This document shows, one piece after another, positions 46,799 to 57,384 of a DNA stretch of 64,000 bases. How positions within the stretch are numbered: position 1 is the stretch's first letter; each line of letters starts with the position of its first letter. This DNA is from Moniliella sp. 'wahieum'. Lineage: Eukaryota > Basidiomycota > Moniliellomycetes > Moniliellales > Moniliellaceae. The notes beneath the pieces are model-generated. The model had not been told where the DNA came from, did not search any database, and worked only from the letters and a program-made list of their open reading frames with translations. The position numbers and the translations under genes were made by a program. The stretch lies in the NCBI GenBank assembly GCA_003971905.1, contig RSEE01000067.1, positions 124,001 to 188,000 on the forward strand, in the 5' to 3' direction.

Positions 46799-47885
46799 CG
46801 CAGCTCACACGGCCAGGAAGCGCGGACGAGGGCGGGCGCAGCAGGGCGGAGGAGGGCGGCATAAGTAGTGGTGCCTGTATGGTACAGCCTGGCCTTGGCA
46901 GCGGTGGCCCGTCCTGCTAGTTGCTAGCTACTATTACTGGCGACCAGTTCCCAGCCAGCGCCGCCTCATCGCATGGCTCCGCCCAGAACATTCAAAACGC
47001 AGCGACGTGGTCGAGTCACTCGCTAGTCCCTGAATATCTGAATGCAGCTGCATGACTCGATCGACGTCATATGCGTCACATCCGCCCCACCAGCGCTCCG
47101 CACCCATCGGCCAGCGAGCATTCAATGGCCGCCTCAACCACCCTCACCACGCCGCACTTGCTGCCCCAACCCAGACGGACTCTCCCGAGGCAGGCACGCT
47201 GCCTCCCGAGCACCAGCGTCCCGTCTCATCGCCATTGTTCACGGCCCCTCTCTGACATGCCATGTGAGCATGTGCGATGTGAGATGTGATATCTGAGATC
47301 GCATCGACAGATATAGGGCAAGGCCAGACGCATCCATCGTCATATCGTTACAGTACTGCCTGTGGAGGACTTTATACAAACCATCACTATGCTGAGCTAC
47401 GAAGGCTAGGGAACATTCTTGCTCTTTCAGGAAACGCAATACGGCCCTGGCTCTGCCTGCTCCAGCCCAAGTGCACTCTGCAAATGACCAGACGGAATGC
47501 CAAGGTATGTGGATGGATTGCATGCTGGTCCGCCTCTGGTGCTGGCTACATGAGGCGACAAGGGAGGAAACGAATGAACGAGAAAGATGCAGTGCACGCG
47601 CCCCTGTGCAACACCGCATCAGCAAGCGGTGCAAAAGGCGAAGAAGCGAATGGCGACTCCTGGTGTAGGTGTTGGGTGGATACAGAGGAGGTGATAATGG
47701 AGTGGATAATGGATAAATGGATAGCAGCAAAAAAATGTCCAGTGTCGTTTCCAGCGCTTGGAGACTTGGAGAGAAGATGGCCGAGAGCAGATAGGAGAGC
47801 AGAACGAATGCGAGTGGGCTGGGCACGGGAGACAGCGTTGCATTGGGGTTTCCTACCTGTCCACCGTCTTGGTCAGGAGTAGAGT
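46799..47885. other. intergenic region
   Basis: This is the upstream region of the ABCF gene and the 3' flank of the protease gene. A long minus-strand open frame runs through 47239-48393, but its composition (Pro, Ser, Leu, Cys) shows no domain, and its upper part overlaps the protease gene in another frame. I do not accept it as a gene. Confidence 0.45.
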
Positions 47886-49934
47886 TTAGAGTAGCAACCG
47901 GATTGCCATGCCAATGCCCGCCGCGGTGGCTGCCAGCTCCAAGCGCGGGCGGCGCGCCTCCGAAGCTGAATTCGGCTTGCCATGCAGGATCATCGACGCG
48001 CCGCTGCCCGGTCCGAGTTGGCAAACCCTTGCGGGGACGACAGACCTGATGGCCAGTACACTCGTGTCCCACTTGCCCCCGTCGCCTTGACCGAGACCGA
48101 GGTAAAGGGCGCAGTGGAGGAGGCGAACAGACTGCCATCTGAGGCGGTTGCCAGGATACTGCCACTACCAACAGAGAGAGAGGTAGAGAGGATAGGGAGG
48201 TGGCATCCTGGGCCAGTACGTACCCGCCGCCGCTACTGGTGTGGCAACACTTGTCGTTTGTGTCGTCGACTGGTAGCAAGCCCGTCGTGCGGGCGCACCG
48301 AGACAGCTCCCTCGGCCGCACCGGTAGACGTGGGAGTCGCGGTGGCCTGGCCCAGTCCTGGACCCGAAGGTTGATCGGAGGTAACGGTGGCAAACTGCGT
48401 CGTCAGCACACTCGACGTGGACGGGCGCAGACCAATGGACGAGCTGGACACGGGCCCCGTATGGGAAAGTGTGCTGGTGGTGGGCGTCATTGCCGTCGAG
48501 GCGGTGACGATGGTGGTATTGGGAACGTCGGTGGCCACTGCTTGGGCCTACCACCTTTGAGTCGGGCCAGCGCCACAGAAGGAGCCGACAGGTGCCGGCG
48601 AAAAACACATTTTCTTCAAAAAGGTCGCACCAATGATAAAGGAAGGAGCGTTGGACGGCGAAAGGAAAGACCACTGGAAGCAAAGAAGGCACCGAGCAAT
48701 CGGTGCCATTGTTGATCGTGCCCCCATTAAAGTCGGTTGCGTTGATAGGATATTCTACCCCACCAAAGGTCAGGTCAAGTTGACTTTCGTGTCACAGGGG
48801 AAGGAATACCGGCCTGGCGCAAATCGTCTTGCGTGCACTTCCGTCAATCTGAGCATAAAACCGCTCGACAAAGTCGGGGGGGCCGCAAGATAGGTGGTAC
48901 CAAAGGTCAAGACACGCGATCAAGTCGATCGTTTCAGCTGTCCCATTCAGTCGTATCTGCTGCAGCGGGACACTCATAGCCCATACTCGTCGTTCGAGCC
49001 GGAACGTCAATCCAGTTGAGCTGCCGTCATATTGGCTCGATCGAGGAACCAAGCGTAAAGATTCCGCCCAAGAGGTCCTCCTGCTGGGCCGTCCATCCGC
49101 CTGGGCGGAAGTAGAGAGGGAGGTATTGGCCCATTTCGTCGTGTCACCAGCCCGGCCGACCTGGATGCTGAACACGGCTCCACGCAGTACGTTTTCCTTG
49201 GCCAGAACCTGGGCAAAGGCGTTACTCGGCTGCTGAGCTGCTGTAGCCAGCCCCAGGCCAAAGATGCCCGATGTGGGGGCAGAAACGGTGCCAGAGAGCA
49301 ATTGATCGATCAGCGCAAGCCCTGATTTACCACGGTATATCCACCAACAGAGATCACGTCCGACGCCATCGTTCCCGTTGCTCCGCCCGAGCCATAGGTA
49401 ATGGAAAATGCTTGGGTGCTGTTTTGGAGCGACGACGACTGGGCCGGAAGAATTTGGTTAGGCCCGCACGGCAGCGGTGTGGGCAGGCTTCTGTGGCGAT
49501 GATGATGTCGGCGCTTGCAGTGTCGCACAAGAGGGAGACGGTCTGTGGAGGCGTGCCGACCTCAATGTCCATGACGTAAAAGCTTGATACGGTCCAGCAG
49601 GGGGATGGTCAGTGTTGCCCGGAACCAGACAGTAGGGAAAGCCAGGGCCTGCCCTCCTGGGGAGGGGGTGGAGGGGGGGGGGGCAAACGTACCTATCCCT
49701 GGAAAGATCGTAGAGCTGCGCTTGGGATCGCGGTGCCAGTCCAGACGCAGGGGGGGGGGGAGGATCCGAAGCGGGCCTGGTGCGATGGCCTCGCGCACCA
49801 GCGACCGCGCAGCTGCGGGTCAGCATTGGTATTGGCGTCGAGAAGGGGGGATTGGTGAGCCGGAGGGGGATGGTGGTGGTTGCTGCGGCGACGGCACCGC
49901 CAGCCAGGATGGCAGCGACGACCGGGGCACGCAT
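47886..49934 (-). CDS. secreted or GPI-anchored pepsin-family (A1) aspartic protease-like protein
   Basis: Reads like a fungal extracellular aspartic protease. The signal peptide is MRAPVVAAILAGGAVAAATT. An intron fits at 49583-49692 (GTACGT). Then come YVMDIEVGTPPQTVSLL with the first active-site region CDTASADIIIATEACP, the flap region FSITYGSGGATGTMASD, and SGIFGLGLATAAQQPSNAF. The second active-site region near 48895 ends FGTTYLAAPP. The C-terminal lobe motif SFIIGATFLKKM lies near 48620. A Ser/Thr-rich stretch (48480-48300) and a hydrophobic end (AATAAGIGMAIRLLL) suggest a GPI anchor. Both active-site motifs differ from the usual D[TS]G[TS]: the first is DTAS, and the second reads LTFGTT or, with one base removed, LDFGTT. 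It may be a weak or non-catalytic member. Frame shifts are needed near 49290, 48880 and 48700. Confidence 0.75.
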
Positions 49935-52660
49935 CCTGGCAGGGAGATGGTGGTGGGGAGGAGGAAGGAGAGAGCACGCGCTATGGACTGCGCAAACGAC
50001 AGGTGGGATGGGTGTGTGGCAGACACAGGGGCCGTGCGTTGCGCAACGGGAAACGGTACTAAATGATTAATGATGGCGCAAAGGTTGTGTCAGGTGGGTG
50101 GCCAATGTGTGTGCCTGCAAGTGCTGCCTCCGCGGCGGCCGGGGGATGGTATGGATGAGAACAGATGAGGGACGATCGGGATCGATGACCGTCCGATCAC
50201 CCCACGGACGCTCTCTACTTGTGCCGCGCGCAGGCGCTCAGGCCGTTGGCTGAGCTGCCCTTTTGAGTCGACGGCTCTTCGGGCGCACAGCGCCAAGGAA
50301 GGCAAACGCCTGCCTGCCGGTACGCAAGCCGCAGAGGAGCAACCGGAACAACCTGCCACAACTCACACCACTCACCACAACCCACCACAACCCACCACAT
50401 GCGCAGCACACAAAAAAGCCCCAGGGCCACCCAGCCACTAGTCACGAGTCACTAGTCACCGCCAGTCACCGCGCCCACCAAGGATGCCGCCTGCCGTGCA
50501 GCTGCAGCACACGGCAGGCTGCTGCGTACCGCGCTCAGCTTCGCTCTTCTTACTTGGGTGGGGGGGCTTTGCGTCGTCTTGAAGAGCTCCATTCGCTTCC
50601 CTCGCCGGCTCCTCGATCAGATCGATCATGAATCATCGATCATCGATCATCAATCATCCCCTGCCCGCGCCAGTGCCCCAAACACTGTCGGCGTGCTGGG
50701 TGGGCGTGCTGGCGAGCGAAACAGGCGCCGACACTGGCTTGGTGCGGTGTGCGCCACCCAGTGATCTGCTGTGGCGGCGGCGATCTCGGCTGGATTTTAT
50801 TTGGCAGCTTGAGTACTGCAGTACAGAGTCTCAGTACTGATTAATTACTGATGGCTTTGCTTTGCTCGCCTCGCCTTGTGCATGGCCCGCCGTGTCGGCC
50901 GCCTGGCAGACGCGGGCCTCAGGCTGAGGCCTGAGATCAGGCGACGGCTGCGTAGCCGCCGGGGCCGGTAAGAGTGGGAGGCACAGCAGATGCCGGGTAC
51001 CTAGTAGCTGGCAAGGCACCAATACTCGTGCTGATGCGTGATAGTATGATGCACTACCAATGGATGGCACATGCGCCCTGCGCACCGGCACAGCACTCTA
51101 GAAGGCGGCAGATCTCCACGGTGAGATGCGAGACAGGATGCATGAAGCACATAGGCTAGTAGTTCATCGTAGATGTTGGTCAAGTCGAAGATCAACAACG
51201 GTCACCCGGTCCCCTCCTTCATCTGCACCACCACCCCTACCCAGTACCAATCAAACACTCCGGCGGTTTGGGTGTAGCATGTAGTTGGCTGTCGAAACGC
51301 TGGCGCTGACCACCGTGGTGGCGGTTCGATGTTGGTTGGTGGGTGCATCTTCTGTGGGTGATTATGTGATTGGGAACATCAGCAAGCTGGACATTGCGAC
51401 AGAGAGCCTCTCACCGGCGTGTCTCTTTTGGTTGTCGTTTCTATATACATGGCCGTGACATAATGTGACACTGCTAGTTCATCACATGTCACATGCATGA
51501 TCTGCGTCATTGCTACTACTGGAACGGCCGATCTGGAGAATATGAGGATCAGGAATACTTTGCCGCTGTTGGCATCTCTGTCCTTGAAGGAGGACAGACA
51601 ACAAGACGAGGGTCCGGATTTACCTCGCGGCGGGGGATACACTATGTTGGTAGGCATCAAGCTTGTCCACCTTCTCCAAGCCTGCGTACCAGGTGGACAC
51701 GAGGCGGAATGGGGGGAAATTGGCAAGTAGCTCTCTCATGGACAAGCGGGCAGAACAAAGAGAAAGAGCTCATCATGCATCACTCCCCTCAAGGTCTCCA
51801 GGTACCTGCTACAGCCAGGTCACGCACTGACTGTTCAATATTCAGTACTCAGTCTCAATCCCAATCCCATCTGCACAGCCATGGTTCGGAGGAATGCAAC
51901 AGGCAAGGTGGTTCCACCAACCCCAGCTGTCCCCGGCCATTGCCACTCCAGCTGTCCCCGGCGGCCATCGGCAAGGGCATGCTTGCCTCGTCAGGCAAAA
52001 AGTCCCTCGAGTTCATATTATAAGCCAAAACGGTGAAGGGGGCACGCAAGGTCACGCACCACCGCAGGCCATGTGATCCCAAGAGAGCCCCCGCCATGCC
52101 AAGAGAAAGGTGGTGCAAGTATGTGGGCTGGCTGCAGCCGTTACATGCATGGTGTGCAGGAGGCAAGGCAAGACAGCAGGCCGCGAGCACTAGGCACGGC
52201 GGAATGACCCTGGAGTCACGGTTGACCGCTCCACAGTGACGCAATCGCGCTACTTGTGGTGGTGGTGATAGCAGTGGCGCGTGTGGTGGTGGTGTACGGC
52301 AGTGGACATCTGCGGGTCAGTAGGCCAGGCACTCTCCCTGAGTGCGTGTGCCTCTGCTCCACTCTCCGCCCTCCGTTCCGCTTGGTTCGGCCCCCTTCCG
52401 CCTCGTTCGCTCCATTCGGCATTTGAAACTTGGTGTGGCAGGTTGCTATGTCAAAGTTTTTTCTTTCAGCGGTCCGCAGCCTGTTACCTAATCACGACAA
52501 AACCTGCCATCCATCCGGCCACGTGGAATCGGGCCGCGTGGAGGATGCCCACAGTTAAATTGCTGGCGCGCCACGTGGCTTCCGGCGGCTTCGGGGATAA
52601 ATAGATTTTTGGCTAGCCCCGACATCCTACTCGCACCTGCCTCCGCCACCATCCAGCGCC
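49935..52660. other. 2.7-kb gene-free region
   Basis: No coding sequence is supported. It contains short palindromic words: CACTAGTCACGAGTCACTAG at about 50437, ATCGATCATCGATCAT at about 50634-50660, and AGTACTGCAGTAC at about 50813. The last 200 bp form the ERO1 promoter. Confidence 0.55.
52518..52604 (+). promoter_or_regulatory. ERO1 core promoter: two GCCACGTGG boxes and a TATA-like element
   Basis: GCCACGTGG occurs at 52518-52526 and again at 52570-52578, and a TATA-like GATAAATAG at 52596-52604, about 60 bp before the ATG at 52661. ERO1 is a classic unfolded-protein-response target, and bZIP factors of the Hac1/XBP1 type bind ACGT-core sites. Linking these boxes to that response is inference. 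Confidence 0.45.
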
Positions 52661-54517
52661 ATGGCATCCAGAGCACCAATGTTCCCCACGCGTAGGTCTT
52701 GGGCCGCGCTGGCGATGGGGATCGGGGGCTGTCGTCTTGTCTTTTCTTCTCTCGTTTGCTGTGGGCGGCGACGCACAGTCTCATCTGCCTTCAGTACTAT
52801 CGGACGCGTTGCTAGCTACGCCACCAGGCAACTTGCGGACCGCGGCAACCGAGGACCTGTTCGAGGGGCCCTTGTCCAACTGTACCTTGCGCGGGCCCAT
52901 CGAGAACGCTGAGTGCAATTACGAGCAGGTCGACCAAATCAACGACGACTTCTTCACCCAGCTCCAAGCCATTGTCGCCACTCCCTATTTCCGCTATTAC
53001 AAGACCGACCTGGACAAGGCCTGTCCCTTTTGGCCCGCCAACTCGTTCTGCACCAACGAAAACTGTGCTGTTCAGACCCTTGACGAGGTTCGTATCTACT
53101 TTCCTCGCTGGTCGCTTCTCCCTCTGACTCTTGCCCTTTTCCTTCTCCCCACCTCTCGTTTTCTCTGTCACCCACAGTCGGACGTACCAGAAAAATACCG
53201 GACCAGCACGCTTTCTGCTGTTTCTACCACCCCGGACGAAGTTGTTGCCCACCTAAGTGGGGGCACGGGAGCGTCTTCTTGTCAATGTGACGAGACCAAC
53301 TTTTGTCACTGGGACGACGTGAACTCCCCCGATGCTGTTTTTGTTGACCTGCAACAAAACCCCGAACGCTTCACGGGCTACAGTGGGCCTTCAGCGGCGC
53401 AAGTGTGGCACAGCATTTACGAGGAGAACTGTTTTGGGGTGCCAGGTAAGGCAGTAGGGGTGCCTGTTTTGGCGTCGCCCCCCTCGGGCACAGGCTTCAA
53501 CTCCGACATGTCCCTTAACCCAGCTGCTTCACAAGCATTTGCCTCCTTCCTCTCGGCCATGCAGCCTGACCCGGTTGAAGTCAGCCCCGAGACGGAGAGC
53601 GACACGTGTTTGGAAAAGCGCGTATTTTACCGGATCATCAGTGGTCTTCATGCCTCCATCTCGATCCACATTTGTGATGACTATCTGGACAAGGAGACGG
53701 GCCAATGGGGGCCCAACGAGCAATGCTTCCGGTCTCGGATCGCCAACTTTCCCGAGCGGTTGCAGAACCTGTACTTTGATTATGTCCTGTTTTTACGTGC
53801 GCTTGCACGGGTCGGCGAACAGGCTGCGCTCCAACCCAACTTTACCATCACCACCGCCGGAAACGAGATGGATGACGAGGCGAGCAAAACGGCGTTTGAC
53901 CAGCTCCTCCGTTCGGCGACCAAGCTCAAACCCACGTTTGATGAACGAACGATGTTTTCGGGACCGGATGCGGGGGGCTGCGGGAAGAATTCAAGCACCG
54001 CTTCCGCAACGTGACGGCGATCATGGACTGTGTCGGGTGCGACAAGTGCCGGTTGTGGGGCAAGGTGCAGACGAGCGGAGTGGCAACAGCGCTTAAGATC
54101 TTGTTTGCCTACGATGACCAGGAGACGGCACATGGTACCCATCGTTTCCTCCAGCGATCCGAATTGGTCGCCTTGGTAAATACGGCGAATCGACTTGCTG
54201 AAAGCCTCAAAGCGGTTGAACGTTTCCGTGCCATGTACCAACAAACGCTCAACGTTGAGCAGCCCATCCAGCCTCAGTCCAGTACTGCCCGGGACGTTCA
54301 CCATCCCTTGGCCAACCCACCTTTACCCCCAAAGGAGAAGGACTTCCAAAATGCCCAAACCTCTCCTCCTCCTCTTCTTCACCACCAGCGAGTGCAACTG
54401 AGTACTTGCAAGCACATGAAGACCTGTAATAACAATCCGTGTACTAATGGGAAACTACTTTACGGCCGAGAACGCGGCAATGACACTCCTTCTAACCACC
54501 CACATGCTAAGGTATAG
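52661..54517 (+). CDS. ERO1: ERO1 endoplasmic reticulum thiol oxidase
   Basis: A FAD-dependent oxidase that re-oxidises protein disulfide isomerase in the ER lumen. The ATG at 52661 leads into a signal anchor (VVLSFLLSFAVGGDAQSH, after a one-base shift near 52720). Then come LSNCTLRGPIENAECNYEQV, LQAIVATPYFRYYKTDLDK and CPFWPANSFCTNENC. The CQCDE motif is followed by NFCHWDDV, then TGYSGPSAAQVWHSIYEENC, the FAD/active-site helix region ISGLHASISIHI, and YFDYVLFLRALARV. The active-site CxxCxxC is CVGCDKCRLWGKVQTSGV (about 54030-54080), followed by GVATALKILF. An intron fits at 53088-53177 (GTTCGT...CCCACAG). It is exactly 90 nt and has no stop in frame. A shift is needed near 53985. The final 60 codons are less certain. 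Confidence 0.92.
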
Positions 54518-55136
54518 ATCCCCTGAGTTTCATGCCAACGTGTAAAGGCACGGTACATGGCTGTGGTTTGGTCGCACGAGGTAATGCGTTAGCCCTCGGC
54601 ACAGACTGTGAACAAATTGCACAGTCAACCGTGGCGCTTGGTTCAGGTAGTAATCCACACTGACAAGGCTGGAAAAGATAGGATTACCAGGCTTTCCTTC
54701 GCCGCTTTTTTGTGTGGGTACCAGGCTATACGAGGACAGTAGCCGTCATTTAAGAGGCAATTGGACGTTGCAGGTGCAGATCCACACGCTACGTTTCGAA
54801 TAAGGCGCCACATCCGGAGCTTTTGACTGAAAAAGTTGGCTGTACTAGAGGCTGTGCCCACGAGATAGCTGTTACGCTGTGTGGCAAAAGAAAAGCGCGG
54901 CGAACTGCCCAGAGCGTTAGCTCCATTTCGATGTGTGAAGTAACACCGTGTGGCGAGCACCAAGGAATAAATGACCAGCCATTGGCAGGGGCCCTCTATA
55001 TGGGGCCTTGGCTCGCAAAATTCGAACAGTTCATTTTTCGCTCTTACGTATGCACCTTTTTTGCTGCTAGGCCCGCCAAACAACCATCGCCAGAGTCGGT
55101 CGTCCTCGCGCCACCACCACCGCATCCTTCTTCCCC
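54518..55136. other. intergenic region and promoter of the eIF4A-III gene
   Basis: No gene is seen. A CTCTATATGG element near 54992 lies about 140 bp before the ATG at 55137. Confidence 0.4.
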
Positions 55137-56457
55137 ATGAGCGGCTCAACGCACACGACGACAAGCTCGTCTTTGAGTCGTCTCACGGTGTAAAAGTCGT
55201 CCCCACTTCGATCGCTTGGCCTCAAAGATGACCTGCTGCGCGGCATCTACGCCTACAACTTTGAACGGCCCTCTGCCATTCAGCAACGCGCCATTCTCCC
55301 TATCGTGCGGGGCCGCGATGTGATCGCCCAAGCACAAAGCGGGACGGGTAAAACGGCAACTTTTTCCATTGCCATGCTTCAGTCCATCGATACTTCCATC
55401 CGCGACCCCCAGGCGCTCATCCTCGCGCCCACTCGCGAACTGGCAACGCAGATCCAGTCTGTCATCCTCGCCCTCGGCGACTACATGAACGTGTCGTGCC
55501 ATGCTTGCATTGGTGGCACGTCAGTGGGTGAGGACATCCGTAAGCTTGAGGCGGGTGTGCAGGTCGTGACGGGTACCCTGGACGTGTATTTGACATGATC
55601 CGCCGCCGCTTCTCAAGACCAAAAACCTCAAGATGCTCATTATGGACGAGAGCGATACTCTGCTTGACTATGGGTTTAAGACCAGATTTACGACATTTAC
55701 CGCTACCTTCCTCCGGCTACCCAGGTGTATGTCACGCTCCCTTTCTTTGCTTCCACACTTGCTTACTAACCTTTCCCGTTTGGGGGCTGGGGTGTAGTGC
55801 TTCTGTCCGCCACGTTGCCGCACGACGTGCTGGAGATGACGAGCAAGTTCATGACCGACCCGATCCGCATCTTGGTCAAGCGCGATGAGTTGACACTTGA
55901 AGGCATCAAGCAGTTCTTTGTTGCGGTCGAAAAAGAAGAGTGGAAGTTTGACACGTTGTGTGACTTGTATGACACCTTGACCATCACGCAAGCTGTCATC
56001 TTTTGCAACACCCGCAACAAGGTCGATTGGCTTACCGAAAAAATGCGCGAGAACAACTTCCAAGTATCAGCCATGCATGGGGAGATGGCGCAAAAGGAGC
56101 GGGACGCCATCATGTCCGAGTTCCGCCAAGGCCAGACCCGGGTACTGATCACGACAGATGTATGGGCACGCGGTATTGACGTACAAAATGTGTCGCTGGT
56201 GATCAACTACGATCTGCCCAACAACCGTGAAACTACTTGCATCGCATTGGCCGTTCTGGTCGCTTTGGGCGAAAAGGTGTGGCGATCAATTTTGTCACGT
56301 TGGACGATGTCAAGATCTTGCGCGATATCGAGCAGTACTACTCGACGCAGATGTACGTGCCCCACGTCCTCTTGTTGGCTTGCTGCCTGATCAAACTGAC
56401 CCTCCCATTTTTCGTTGCAGCGACGAGATGCCTACGCGGGTTGAAGACTTGCTCTAA
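55137..56457 (+). CDS. FAL1: eIF4A-III (FAL1-type) DEAD-box RNA helicase
   Basis: Core component of the exon junction complex in many eukaryotes and an 18S rRNA processing helicase in yeast. The ATG at 55137 opens a Ser/Thr-rich start, then [32 protein letters not shown] (Q motif in [10 protein letters not shown]), [16 protein letters not shown] (motif I), [11 protein letters not shown] and [12 protein letters not shown]. Motif II reads [12 protein letters not shown], with DESD in place of [17 protein letters not shown] is motif III. Then come [71 protein letters not shown] and [20 protein letters not shown], all diagnostic of eIF4A-III. Introns: 55727-55797 (GTATGT, CTAAC) and 56353-56420 (GTACGT). 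It ends [11 protein letters not shown]. Shifts are needed near 55180, 55575, 55680 and 56230. Confidence 0.93.
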
Positions 56458-57384
56458 TCCGATCCTGATCCTGCTCCACGGGTGCGTCTTGTTGGATACG
56501 TAGGCACGGAATGCGGGTTACAGATGCAAGCGGTGGGGGAATGGAAAGCAAATGTGGAAGCAGACGTGGTAACAGAGCACATGTACTTATGAGAGGCCTC
56601 GCTGCCGGCTGGATTATGATTAGCTTCTCCGTCTTTGTGTCTGACCGAGAAGAGGCAGGACCCGGAGCGCATGATCCGAGCCACCTAGGCGGGCTTTAGG
56701 CCTGATGGCACCTCGTTTTCCTGTAGGCTCGCCTCCTTGACTCTGGGCGTGCCTGCCATGCTCCAGTTGACCACCGACCATTTGGCCGAGCCACAGGCAT
56801 TCGCCCTCCCCCGAAAACTGAAGAGGACCGACGCTGAAATGAGCTAGTGGATGAAACGTGGGGGATGTAGGAGCAAAGACTGTGCGCCCTGCCACGTTGC
56901 CAGTCCTTCACACGACGCCAAGGGATAGGTTTTGCTATCCCCACCAAGCCAACCATTGGCTCGCGAAGACTGTCGACGCAGCGCTTCACCAACCCATCGA
57001 ACTGTTGCTCCTGAGATGCAGGACGTAGTATATCCTTCTTTTCATGTGCTTGGGGGATATGCTGGCTTGGTGGTTTGATGGAGGCGGAGGTGGAGCTGGG
57101 GGAGCCGGCGGAGCGCTGGCATGGACATCGTCCCATTGTGCATCACGTGATGTGCCGTCGATGCGATCGATCCGCGCTCAGCCTGAGCGCATAGCCGGTG
57201 GCGTGTGTGGATTGCCGATTGCGCTTAAAGCTTAACGTGCTTGACGCTAAGTTGAAATTGGGCGCTGCGCCACAAGTATAGGTGTGTGTGCCCTGCGGAG
57301 CCACCGCACCCACCCCACCCGTCGTTGATAGGAGAGGGGCCAAAGGGAGGAAAAACAGCGGACGATTATCCCACCTCCACCACA
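56458..57384. other. intergenic region
   Basis: No gene is supported. A Gly/Gly-Ala codon-like GGAGGC run lies near 57078-57112. The stretch just before 57385 is probably the phospholipase D promoter and leader (CCACCTCCACCACA before the ATG). Confidence 0.45.

Noticed and set aside
47239-48393. 384-codon minus-strand frame
   Set aside because: No domain. Its upper part overlaps the Ser/Thr-rich tail of the aspartic protease in another frame.
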